Source: Lumbricus terrestris
Lineage: Eukaryota > Annelida > Clitellata > Crassiclitellata > Lumbricidae
Assembly (NCBI GenBank): GCA_949752735.1
Contig: OX457044.1
Location: forward strand, 20,557,521 to 20,621,520
Reading direction: 5' to 3'
DNA length: 64,000 nt
In this document: positions 39,314 through 49,660 of the stretch, in pieces
Layout: each line of letters starts with the position of its first letter
How positions within the stretch are numbered: position 1 is the stretch's first letter
Made by a program: the position numbers and the translations under genes
Notes under the pieces: model-generated
Seen by the model: the letters and a program-made list of their open reading frames with translations, nothing else
Told to the model about the DNA's origin: nothing
Database searches by the model: none

Positions 39314-39662
39314 CATAGGCGTACGAGACGGGGGTCCAGAGGGGCAAATGCCCCCAAATTTCGGGCAAATGGGTTTTTCGGGCAAAAGAGGCATGGACGG
39401 GCCAAGAAATTTCGGAATTTTTTGGGGGCAAAACAGGTACGGGAGGATTTTTTCGAGCGCGCAGGGGTAAAAAAGAAAAAGCCGTCAGATTTTTCTGACG
39501 GGGAAAAATCCTAAGAATTTTGGGCGGATGACTAAAAAAAAAGTCGTCAGATTTTTCGGACGGGAAAATTCTAAGAATTTTTTGGGGAAAAAAGGTCGTC
39601 AGATTTTTCGGGCAAAAAATTTTGTTTGCCCCCCCACTGCCGAAATGTCCTGTGCGCCTATG
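39314..39662. mobile_element. hAT-type MITE, CATAGGCG ends
   Basis: Ends CATAGGCGTACGAGAC and, reversed, CATAGGCGCACAGGAC. Flanks AGCTGACT and AGCTGACG differ only at the last base. Inside, AAAGTCGTCAGATTTTTC repeats three times. Confidence 0.8.
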
Positions 39663-40317
39663 AGCTGACGTGACAGCATTGTGCTACGGTGGTAATCGGT
39701 GATGATGTGGTAGTGTGGTGGAACCTGATTAGAATCAGGATTAAGACTCAAGAACAAACTGCATTGGTTTCCCAGCCACGGTTTTATAATGCACTTTAAT
39801 GCACTTTTATAATGTTAAAGAATTAACGAGACTTCGGAAGGTGTGCTTGTTATTGGATTTGTGTCTATAACATTTTCTATAGCATCGTCGGTAGCAAGCT
39901 GCTTCTAGGATGCTTTACACACATACTGCTTACAGTCGGCATAAGAGTTTGATAGAAAGTGCAGTTTTAACGTGGTTTAAAGACAATAAATGTTTCTGTT
40001 TCATGAATGGGTGATGCATTGAGGTCTATGAATTGGTATCATAAATTTTGTTGGTGTGAGACCTGATAACTCCACATCAGGTACATCTATCCTGACCTCT
40101 TAATTTGGGTAGATAAAAAAATAATATTATTAATAAATTCAATGAAGAAGGTTGTAAAGGTGTATATATTTTATTGAAGAATTCAGATCATCGTGGAATA
40201 AAATATTTCATGAATGAAATAATAATAATAATAATAATAATGATAGCAAAATAGATATTACGATTGTTTCGTACTCTGACGAAGTTGATCAGCGTTTCGG
40301 ATTAGAACCTGTGCTGT

Positions 40318-40521
40318 CAGGGCTGTTTTTAAGGAAATTTTAAAACTGCACAACTTCTTTACATTCCCATCCTCTAAGGTAAATTACTTCCAATCGGGGG
40401 ACAATGGCCTTATTTTATAATTTTCACTGTTGGTCTACGTAGGCCTAAGTGCTTCTATAATTGCACAAATACATTTAGAACTGCACATTTTGTGTACAAC
40501 TGCACATTAAAAAAAGCCCCG
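40318..40521. mobile_element. hAT-type MITE, CAGGGC family
   Basis: CAGGGCTGTTTTTAAGGAAA to AAAAAAAGCCCCG, with the same interior (AACTGCACATTTTGTG) as the 48299 copy. Flanks do not match, so one edge may have been altered. Confidence 0.75.
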
Positions 40522-40554
40522 TCTTCTCCTTCCTTTCTATGGTGTTGTTGCTTC

Positions 40555-40655
40555 AGCTAGGCGACACTGTGTAATAACAAAGATGATTAGTGTCGCCCTC
40601 CTCCTTTATCCAGGCTTGGGACTGGCACTGGCAGAGTCCAAACTGTGGCGGAACT
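40555..40655 (+). repeat. Dispersed repeat, GGGACTGGCACTGGCA family
   Basis: AACAAAGATGATTAGTGTCG, CCCTCCTCCTTTATCCAGG and TTGGGACTGGCACTGGCAG. Confidence 0.7.
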
Positions 40656-41227
40656 CTTCCTTTAATCCTCTGCAGTTGGCCTATTTAAACGGTCAGGTTT
40701 TACTTACATGTGTCAATCAAAAAATAAAAGTGAAGTCTTCCGTTATCATGGAGTGGTAAGGTTTTTTTAATCCCTTATAAATCAATGACACAACGCAGCC
40801 AGTGAAAGAGGTAAGCCCACACGGAATTGGGAACTGATCTTATACTGTTATACATGTTACTTAATTATCCCTAGGGTCCTTGCTTATCCCCCATACGTGT
40901 AATAAGCCAGTCCTACAAGGAAATTAACTATAGGCCTATTGCACCAATTATAAATAAGGATGATGTTAATTGACATCATCAAAAAAACTAATCAACGAAA
41001 TGGCCGGATTTTTACTTGTCTCTAACCGTGCAATATGTCTTATAGGCTTACTACTGGCCGTCTGTGTGTGTCTCTGCCTTTCTTGATGTCCTCCTGTTTG
41101 TTATTCTGTATCTCTGCCGTTTTGCCTGTGATGTCTACTGTTCTCCAAGGTTGTTTGTGCATGTGTCTGTCTTTCTGTTTGTGTAATGGTCTATTGTCTT
41201 TTTCTACTGGTCTGTCTCTGCCTGCTT

Positions 41228-41256
41228 AATTACCTGTCTGTCTGTCTGTCTCTGTA

Positions 41257-41301
<45 letters not shown>

Positions 41302-41455
41302 TCTTTTCTGCTGGACTGTCTCTGCTTGCCTACAAGCCTGTCTGCCTACCTGCCTGCTTGTCTACCTGTCTATCTGTCTTCGCTTCTGCTGATCTGTCTC
41401 TGCCTGCCTCCAGGCCTGTCTCTCTGTCTGCCCGTCTATCTGTCCGTGTCTTACC
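41228..41455. repeat. TGTC/TGCC microsatellite
   Basis: CTGT tetranucleotides fading into CTGCCTGC variants. LSVCLSVCL frames are artefacts. Confidence 0.95.
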
Positions 41456-41544
41456 GTCTTGGTCAGATAAAACTGGTGACTGTACTGCCCTCTAGAAGTA
41501 GACCAGCTGTAAATCAGGATAGCAATGACGTATTGGCCGTGTGG

Positions 41545-41565
41545 AGAGATGGCGCATGCGCCGTG
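41545..41565. promoter_or_regulatory. NRF1-like site GCGCATGCGC
   Basis: ATGGCGCATGCGCCGTGCG in a short CpG-rich stretch (41510-41960) that also has GCGCCATCTTG, a YY1-like motif. Could be a promoter, but no adjacent gene was recognised. Confidence 0.3.
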
Positions 41566-41629
41566 CGCTTCACCCGTCGTCTGCTCGGTCATATACCAGA
41601 CTTTGAAGCGGGAATTATTCGTCTCTTGT

Positions 41630-41720
41630 GACGTCGGATTATCCGTCATATCTCGCGTTCATCTGTGCGTTGGCCTCGATTAGCATGACAGAAGTCGCAG
41701 GGCCTTGCAGCAGACTATAC
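41630..41720 (+). repeat. Dispersed repeat shared with 45065-45150
   Basis: GGATTATCCGTCATATCTCG, GTTCATCTGTGCGTTGG and GCCTTGCAG recur at 45068 as GGATTATCCTTCATGTCTCA and GTTCATCTGTGCGTTGG. Origin unknown. Confidence 0.6.
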
Positions 41721-42473
41721 GATCGCCTCGACCAATCGTAGGAGATTCAGGTTCTCTGCAGTGGGGCAGAAAGATACTTCGAGATTTCCGCTCCGCTAAC
41801 GCCCTCTGGCGAACTCGACTGTACGTATATAGTGTGGAGTGTGGAGCAAGGATTCCATATTATTAGAGTCCTCGACTGTGGAGGCAAGAACTGGCGGTGA
41901 GGGATGGAACTAGAAGCACGTACGTAGCGCCATCTTGTGCGGTCTCTTCGTAACCATGCTTGCCTAAACGATGGTTATTTGAAATTGAAAAGACCGCTGC
42001 TGTCTCCGTTTGCTAATGCTGATTGCTGAGCATTGCTGACTGCTCGCATTTTAATCATAGGCTTAGTATTTAGTACTTAGTCCATCCCTTGCAGATCTGC
42101 ACATCGGGCAACGCATCATCTCCATTCCTCTCTGTCCGCCGCCAGCTATACCTGGCTTCGTCCCACGACATCTCCAGACATCTCAAGTCCTCCCCCACCC
42201 ACTATTATTCGACACATCTCACACTGCCCATGGCTCGCATCCTTGTCAGACAAATGATTAATTGGAATGAAGTCGTCTGAGAAGGCCACATTAATCACTA
42301 GACACTATTGATGTTCGTGGTCGGTTTCTATCCTGGATAGATGGACCGAGCGCATCCAATCAGCCGTCTTTTTGCTCTTCCCTGCTGAAATCGATCTCTT
42401 CCTTAATTGGAAATTGTCTGGATGTCCACTTCACGCCTGACCATGCAGCCGTGCAGCCGTCTACATGCCTTAA

Positions 42474-42584
42474 CCAAGCCTAAAAATAGGTCATAATAAT
42501 TATAGTCTATGTAATATGTAATATTAATACAATATACCAATCATCATAGACTATATAATTACATGACCTATTTTTAGGTCTTGG
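42474..42584. repeat. Long hairpin, about 37-bp arms
   Basis: Left arm CCAAGCCTAAAAATAGGTCA... to TAGTCTATG (42474-42510). The right arm (42545-42584) is its reverse complement with small indels; the loop is about 34 bases. Could be a small inverted-repeat element. Confidence 0.75.
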
Positions 42585-42694
42585 TGTTGAATGGACGGAT
42601 CCAGATTTGACCAGGGCCTATGACAACAGAGACCGTTGCCCTGGACAGAAATTTTCTTGGCATATTACAGCACTTTTTGACAGACGGCTCGATA

Positions 42695-42800
42695 CATATA
42701 TATATATATATATTTATTATATATATATTGTACAATTTATTAAAGAATATAATATTATAAATTATACAAATGATATATATACATGTATATATATGTATAT
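42695..42800. repeat. AT microsatellite
   Basis: TATATATA runs broken by short TTTATT and GTATATATA segments, directly left of the hAT element at 42831. Confidence 0.9.
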
Positions 42801-42830
42801 ATATCCATACACATGCACATAACCTGGTCC

Positions 42831-43213
42831 CAGGGCGGATCCAGCGGGGCCAATCCGGTCATGGCCCACATCAGAAATGTGCATACATGTAGGTCATGCC
42901 CCAGCTCCTCCATCATGTTTCAACAAGGTTTCGATCAATGTAGCGGAAAGTAGGATACGACTAAAAACTAATTATTTAGCATTGACTTGGGAAAATGGTA
43001 CATGATTATACTGAAGAGATTTCGTCGATTAAATTACTTTAAAAGGTCGTCAGCTATTTCGTCATGAAAATTCGGTTTATTTTCAAGATATTTCGACCGG
43101 ATGAATAAAAAATGGTCATAAGATTTTTCAGCCAAAGATCAACGAAATTTTTCCCCGACTCAAGGTAAATATGTTTGGCCCCCACCCTTCGAAAATTTCT
43201 GTATCCACCGCTG
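42831..43213. mobile_element. hAT-type MITE, CAGGGCGGATCCAG family
   Basis: Left end CAGGGCGGATCCAGCGG, right end GTATCCACCGCTG, flanked by ACCTGGTC on both sides (one extra C on the left). Interior has GGTCGTCAGCTATTTCGTC. Confidence 0.85.
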
Positions 43214-43214
43214 A

Positions 43215-44105
43215 CCTGGTCGATATATCTAATATAATTTTTTTGCTTTATATAATAGTCTATATAGGCCTAAAGTAAATAATTATATAAGCATATGCAA
43301 CATATAGGCCTACATATGATATATAAATTTATATAGCACTGTATAGTTCTTATGCTCCTCTCTGATTCTGATGCCCTTCGTCGCTCACTCAACTGCATAT
43401 ATCGGGTCTGGCACTACTCTCTCTCCTCTGACTATTAATTGACTTTCTCGTGACTTCTTCGAACTGCAATTTATATTCCGAAGCTTTTCCTTCAGACCAA
43501 TCGCGCGAAATTGATGTCTGGTAGAAGCAGACATTTTTCTTCGAAGAGAACGTTCATAGGCTAGATCACGACGACGTGTCTAAGTCTAACGATGTAGCTA
43601 TAGTAACCTTAATATTAATTTGGTCGTGATTGCAATATTCAGGTTTCTAAGCGCCACTGGAAAACCAGCTTAATTCACGAGCGCCTTGCTGTGTCTATTG
43701 GCCTAGACGGGTTGTCCAAAAGATTAGTGAGATGTGGGCCGCAGACCGGGTAGGCCTAGTCATAGGGTCGCAATTAGTGTTAATTGACTTAGGCTATAGT
43801 CGCACAGATGTATGACTGCACGCTGCCGTGTATATAGTTCGTTCTCAGATGTTGTTTAGCTTATTATCCATTAGTGCACTTTGGCACTTTAGTGTCTCGT
43901 GCTAGCAGAGATTATTCATTTGTATAAAGTTAATAAGACCCAATGATAATTTATTATTGTGGTCCTGAGCAGGATGCCGATGAGTGAGAATTGAAAAGTA
44001 GCTTTTGACACATTATACGTCAACAGTTACTGTCTGTTCACAGAAAGCAGACATTCGTTTATAACTCGACCCGGACCACCACGGACTACTCTTTCGGACA
44101 ACCCT
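43215..44105. other. No gene recognised
   Basis: AT-rich DNA with several TAGGCCTA palindromes and the SINE tail above. No exon-like block with splice sites was seen. Confidence 0.5.
43640..43695 (-). mobile_element. SINE tail fragment (GATTACGA-tail family)
   Basis: Minus strand CTCGTGAATTAAGCTGG and TTTTCCAGTGGCGCTTAGAA. Only the tail remains. Confidence 0.5.
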
Positions 44106-44109
44106 TTTG

Positions 44110-44205
44110 ACTCAACGCAGCGCTCGTGAATAAGCTGGTGCCCCGCGCTTGGCTTTCGAGTAGCGCTTTAGAAATTTCGAGTTTACGATTACGATTAGGC
44201 TGTGA
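44110..44205 (+). mobile_element. SINE tail fragment (GATTACGA-tail family)
   Basis: GCTCGTGAATAAGCTGGTGC, CCCGCGCTTGGCTTTCGAG, GCGCTTTAGAAATTTCGAG and TTACGATTACGATTA. Confidence 0.65.
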
Positions 44206-45825
44206 TATGATGATTTATTCGTTTACGCTGTCAATAAACAAGTAAGTGTAACTTATGTCTGCGCGTGGTAGTGCATGCTACGTTGATGGAGCGTATGCAC
44301 TGTGCACTGTGTGCGGTCTAAGTTTGTAAGGATAGTGATTCGCATATACAGATCATGGCCAATTGCTCACATCAGAGATTTAAATCTCGGCCTTGCAGCC
44401 TTGCACTAACCGTACGCGGTAACCCTAAAAGGAGTGGCACTCATTTAAATATAGTTGCATGCACTGGTGACAGTGTCTCAAATTCAGATAGGTTTGTTGA
44501 TTCTAGGTCACGGAAACTATTGTCTTAGACACGGAACCGTCGAAACCTATTGTCTCGGTCTCGCGGTCATTTCTTGCCTGCTTTTTTTAACTATAGGTCT
44601 ATTGTGAAAGTCTTGCTCTGTTGTAGAAAAGATTTATATAGAGCCTATAGACCTAGCTCTCGCGCAAACTGTTTAATTCTGAAAATCTTGCGCTATAAAA
44701 TCATCCTCTACCGATGTGATAACCACTCAGTCGGAAGTGCCAAACACACCGGAAGTTTAGAAAAAAGCGGCATTTCTTGTTGACACCGATTTTAAAGTAG
44801 GTAGTGAAAATAACAATAGTCCGCTTGATTATGATTTTCAGTCAATGTCAGTACAAACAAGTCATATAAATCTGAACGTGAAAGTGGTCAAATTTAAATT
44901 CACGAAAGTTGAAGTGATGGACAAAAAATAATTGGATTGATGTCTGCGCTGGTTTAAAGTCACCATAAGCGAAACTCGCACCTGTCGACAGCTCATGCAT
45001 TGTGATTATAATAATTGTGAGACTTTAAACCTGGACTAATTTTTTTCCGTCTCTGCATGCATGGTGTTGGATTATCCTTCATGTCTCACGTTCATCTGTG
45101 CGTTGGTGTCGAATCGCCTGACGGAGCCCTGCAGACGATTGGAACGACATAATTATCTTGCTTCTCAGGGTAAGTTTTACATCCAGGCTATGTCGCAACT
45201 TTATGGAATAGGTTACTGTTCGTTTCACATTCGGGAGCGTTCAGAAGATTTCAGGATGCCCAAAATATTTTATTTACTTCTAGATCTACTGTTCAGGTGA
45301 TTGGATCATGACTTCGGTGATTTGTTGGGTTGCCGAGTAGCCTACTACCTGCTAGTAGATTTGAACAATAATTATTGAGAATAAAGGTTTTTTTGTTATT
45401 TCGGTCCAAATTGTTTTTATTGTTTTTTCTGTAGACTACGGTAGACGCTGTCCTTTAGACTAAATATTGCAGCCTTGACGTGTCTTGAACTGTCTTGCAT
45501 CTTAATTGTGTCTCGCGGGACCGCGATCTGTGTGCTTTGATGCTTGCATTTACAATCAAGCTTCTACGCAATAATAACTTTGGCTAATCACGTCACCTTC
45601 TGCGTTAAACCTTGGGACACAAAGTTGACGGTTCTATCGTATAAACATAGTGTTCACTTAATTAGTGGTTGTCCATATATTGCACACGCAGGGATTGGGG
45701 GCGGGGTGGTGATCGGGGGTTGGGGGTGGGGGTGGGTGGGTGGCGTGGTCGGATTCAGGCGATCTTGTCTACGGATGCGTGGGCATATAGGCCTACTGTA
45801 CGTCGGTGGAGATATCTGAACACAA
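44205..45825. other. No gene recognised
   Basis: Short frames at 44550-44783, 45061-45300 and 45544-45819 resemble no known family. A G-rich tract (GGGGGTTGGGGGTGGGGGTG, 45715-45740) stands out, and the dispersed repeat copy is at 45065. Confidence 0.5.
45065..45150 (+). repeat. Dispersed repeat shared with 41630-41720
   Basis: Second copy of the GTTCATCTGTGCGTTGG repeat, about 80% similar by eye over the first 45 bases. Confidence 0.6.
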
Positions 45826-46155
45826 TTCATTCATTCATTATATGCATTTATATAGCGCCTCTTCAAGGGGGCTACTCAGAGGCGCTCCCAACCTCAGCGC
45901 GGCCAAATAAAACTGTTTTAAGATGAGAGAGGAAAGTCTGAGAAGGATTTTTACAAAGAGAGCGGAGGGTCAGAGGAAGACCATTCCAGGTTGAGGGTCC
46001 CACCACCGAGAAAGCACGGTTCTGCATAGTGGAAGTTCGAGCAAAAGGTACTGAGAGTAGACTTTGTTCAGTCGAACGAAGGGAGCGGAAGGGGTGAGAA
46101 CTAAGAGTAGGGCTACAAAGCTCACAAAGATAGGCAGGAGCAAGGCCTAGCATGC
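45826..46155 (-). mobile_element. LINE 3' end with ORF terminus GSASE
   Basis: Minus strand frame 46153-45872 contains LCELCSPTLSSHPFRSLRST, MQNRAFSVVGPSTWNGLP and LKTVLFGRAEVGSASE, then a stop, AGAGGCGCTATATAAATGC and a AATGAATGAATG tail. The best-preserved copy of this LINE family in the window. Confidence 0.88.
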
Positions 46156-46234
46156 AGCGCCAGACAATGTAGCATACGTATAGGCCTACGTAAAATAAAT
46201 GCCTAATTAATTATGAACATGAGCTTGTTGCTGC

Positions 46235-46345
46235 GTAACGACATTGCCATAACAAAGATGATTTGTGTCGCCTCCTCCTTTATTCAGGCTTGGGACTGGC
46301 ACTATCAGTGTGTGCAAACGGTTGCAGAGCTCACATCAGTCTATT
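46235..46345 (+). repeat. Dispersed repeat, GGGACTGGCACTGGCA family
   Basis: AACAAAGATGATTTGTGTCG, CCTCCTCCTTTATTCAGG and TTGGGACTGGCACTATCAG. Confidence 0.7.
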
Positions 46346-46739
46346 TATAGGTTTAACTATAATTGGTCTGTAGGCAGCCTATCCTACAATTATAAAATTT
46401 ATAATCGTCCGACGACATTGTGATTACATGATGATTAGATCGATGATTCAATTCTGTTCAGATCCAAACAGTAAGCCATAACAGTTAACAAATTAATTTA
46501 TCTGTAGCAAATATGAAAAAGTTTCCAACGCTAAAAGAAATGTTTCATAGACGACTTCAGCTATACCGTTATATTGCTATAATTAACTTTTCTATAAGAG
46601 AGGTGATTGAGAAGCTCATTTCAACGTATTACGCTTGAGGACTCCACAACAAATGTACGATTTGCAACGAGTGGGGCGACTAGAGGGTTGCAAATGCAAT
46701 CATTTATTGCGTGCGTAATGAAGGCCTACGTGTGTATCG

Positions 46740-46778
46740 ATGGGACTGACAGACAGACAGACAGACAGACAGACGAAA
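46740..46778. repeat. GACA microsatellite
   Basis: About eight GACA units. Confidence 0.95.
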
Positions 46779-46979
46779 TGACATTGTAATGTAATCAAAA
46801 TGTCTCCCCCCCCTACGTAGCAGAATGAGTAGGCCTATTATAGACCATTTGGTAATACTAAAGTTCAACAGGATCGAGTCTCTCTTGCATAAGGCTGTTT
46901 GTTTACTTAGACCAAGACTCCCACTTCATTTAATTGGTAATTGTTGGTCTACTTAGGCCTATACGCATGTAGCACATTT

Positions 46980-46997
46980 TAAATCCTACGCATGCGC
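46980..46997. promoter_or_regulatory. NRF1-like site
   Basis: TACGCATGCGCAGATG matches the NRF1 core GCGCATGCGC with one change. No gene attached. Confidence 0.2.
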
Positions 46998-47084
46998 AGA
47001 TGTGGTGTCCTTCTGGTCATTCGTCCATCGGTCTTTCCTACCATTTATTCTACTTTTCGCCGGTTCTTCCGTTTGTCCAAAAGT

Positions 47085-47312
47085 CATTTCATCTGTCTGT
47101 CTGTGCGTCTGTCTGTCTGTCTGTTCATCTGTCTGTCTGTCTGTCTCTATCTGTCTGATTGACTACATGTCTGTCTGTTCATCTGTCTGTCTGTCTCTGT
47201 CTGTCCATCTGTCTGTCTGTCTCTGTCTGTCTGTTCATCTGTCTGTCTGTCTCTGTCTGTCTGTCCATCTGTCTGTCTGATTGACTACATGTCTGTCTGT
47301 CCCCTTGTCTGT
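47085..47312. repeat. TGTC microsatellite with higher-order units
   Basis: CTGT runs interrupted regularly by TCATC, CCATC and CTCTG, giving approximately 36-44-base higher-order repeats. Confidence 0.95.
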
Positions 47313-47539
47313 TATTTATTTCATTTCACATCGTATAGTTAATAGTTTACTGTCGATTCTACCTTCGTGAAGTTGACAAATAGACTAACACGAGTCACGA
47401 CGAAATGCCTTTAGCCCAGACAGTCGCGTCTACAGAAGGTAGAAACTATAGCGCATGATAAAAAACACTATTTTCATGGCAGTGACCACTGACGTTTACA
47501 TATTGCTTTCTATCTGTCATCCGGGTATTCACCCAACCG

Positions 47540-47600
47540 GAAGTATAATCTGCTTCCGGTCACGATCGCGCTCAGTCAGCCATCTTGGAATTGTTTTCGA
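47540..47600 (+). promoter_or_regulatory. Promoter-like cluster (ETS and YY1 motifs)
   Basis: CCGGAAGT, CTTCCGGT and GCCATCTTGG within 60 bases is a common TATA-less promoter layout. The following 190-base frame (47619) is not a recognisable protein. Confidence 0.25.
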
Positions 47601-47911
47601 CAGTGTCCGTCTAGTTCTTTGTATATCCTTTCGTGTATCACTGTATTTGTGTCTGTGTCTTTGTGCGTATGTGTGTTCGACTGTTCATCAATAAGATGCA
47701 CTGGCAGCTCTCTGGATGGGAATGCGTTTGCTATAGGCAATACGTGCGTGCGGTTGCCCACTAGTGGCGACCGTTTCTATAGTCATCTCTTAGCACTATT
47801 CGCATACTGATGAACTGCTTGCTTTAAATGAACTTTAACACTTCTTAGCACTGCATGTAGAATTGTACAGGTCTATGTGACAGCGTATTGCTATTTAGGC
47901 CTACTTGCAGG

Positions 47912-48091
47912 CAGTGCCTAAAGTGTGGAAAAAATAAGTGCCTGGACGCCCATTACCTTTCCAAAATAAGTGCCTGGACGCCCCTTACCTTTTCGTGCTG
48001 TGCTGGCCAATAAGTGGCAGGACGGCGTTCATATTTTAAAATAAGTGCATGGACGCCGTCCATGACCGTCCAGACACACTTTAAGGCCCTG
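47912..48091. mobile_element. hAT-type MITE, CAGTGCCTAAAGTG ends
   Basis: 180 bases, left end CAGTGCCTAAAGTGTGG, right end CACACTTTAAGGCCCTG, flanked by perfect CTTGCAGG duplications. Interior has AAAATAAGTGCCTGGACGCC repeated about four times. Confidence 0.9.
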
Positions 48092-48298
48092 CTTGCAGGT
48101 TAAGTATAACTTACAAACGCCGGTTATGGCTTGAACGGCCTTTTATCAAGCGACTAAAGAGGCTCATTCATCAAGATACACATAGCCTATACGGGCAAAG
48201 ATGATCTATAATAGTGCATGATAAAAAAACTGTTTTCTTGGCATTGACCGATTGATAGCGTTTTGTAAGTTGTTTAAAGTTTAAGTAGCCTACGTTAC

Positions 48299-48505
48299 CA
48301 GGGCTGTTTTTAAGGAATTTTTAGAGCTGCACATCCTCTTATCTCCTTTCTCATCCTCCATGGTAAATTACTCACCATCTGATGAAAATGACCTATTTTT
48401 AGTAGTTTTTAACTGCACGGAACGTGACGGAAGTGCTTCTACAACTGCACGAATCCATTTAGAACTGCACATTTTGTGTAGAACTGCACGTTAAAAAAAG
48501 CCCTG
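48299..48505. mobile_element. hAT-type MITE, CAGGGC family, intact copy
   Basis: CAGGGCTGTTTTTAAGGAAT to AAAAAAAGCCCTG, flanked by perfect TACGTTAC duplications. Related copies at 23771, 40318 and a decayed one near 53985-54155. Confidence 0.93.
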
Positions 48506-48954
48506 TACGTTACTAGACCGTTTAAGTTTTAAACGGCACTCTATCAAGAGTAAAGATGTACATGTATATATGTATATACGCACACATCAAGACATACGTA
48601 TACAGCAAAGATGACCTTTCTGATGATCTTTGGATTATTGCATTAACCCATCATATTCTCACTTGGGATATGTTATTGATGATCTGCCGAGAATCGTCCT
48701 GAACATCGATAGATCATTTCCGTCTCATGATGACGAGGCAAAACCGATCGGAGGAGATGGTGGTGGCTGCGTCTGATATTATACCCCGAGGTTAGACAGA
48801 CCGACCGGGTGCAGAATCAGTTAAGCGATGCTGACGACAGCATTGAGCAATGAGCATGGCGTCGCTATTCTATAACACAAGATATCTCGATGCATCTTTA
48901 AAGAAGCAAGACAAACAGAAATAGTTCTTTGGTACAGAGGTGATTGACAATCGA

Positions 48955-49660
48955 AATCGAAAGGACAATCGAAATCGAAAGGAAAGTTCAATCCTATAGA
49001 CATTATTTATTGCGAATCAAAATCAGCAGTGATTTACTTTCGCAGGCTTGCCAATACATACAACACTTGCAAGTCTTAGCAGTGACGCTGGCAATCTGTT
49101 AAATTAGGCCAGTGGTTCCCAACACGGCCCTATATAGTCTCTCAAAGAATTTAGAAAATACGCGAATTTTTTTGACCATTTGGAATGATAGAAAACATAA
49201 TTATTTTCTATTACGAATTATTTTATTTGGACGTTAATAAATCGCATCAAACATTCTATTTTGATTCAATTATAACAATTTCATACGCCTTTAGTTAATT
49301 AAATTTTAGCCTTGTGGCCCCCTAATGTCCTTCAACTAAGAAAAAGTGGCCCTCGTGTCCTCCAACTTAGAAAAAGTGGCCCGACAGTCAAAAAAGGTTG
49401 GGAACCACTGCATTAGGCTATCATGGCATCAACTCATTACCTAAGAGCGTGTAGCCTGTAGGCCTATAAGTTATTGTCTCTGAAATCGAAAGAAAGTTCT
49501 AATCCTATTGTAATGCAACAATCAGCAGTAACTTAATTTTCGCAGGCTTACCAATTCATCCAACACTTGCACAGTCTTAGCAGTGACGCTGGCAATCTGT
49601 TACATTAGGCTATCATGGCATCAAGTCATTACCTAAGCACGTGTATAAGTTATTGTCCTT
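48955..49660. repeat. Tandem duplication, one copy interrupted by a MITE
   Basis: Copy 1 (about 48955-49470) and copy 2 (about 49478-49657) share GAAATCGAAAG, TCGCAGGCTT, CAACACTTGCA, CTTAGCAGTGACGCTGGCAA, TATCATGGCATCAA and ATAAGTTATTGTC. Copy 1 carries the 301-bp element at 49110; copy 2 does not. Confidence 0.93.
49110..49410. mobile_element. hAT-type MITE, CAGTGGTTCCCAAC ends
   Basis: 301 bases with ends CAGTGGTTCCCAACA and GGTTGGGAACCACTG, flanked by AATTAGGC and CATTAGGC. The empty site in the neighbouring duplicate has one CATTAGGC, confirming an 8-bp duplication. TAGAAAAAGTGGCCC repeats inside. Confidence 0.95.
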
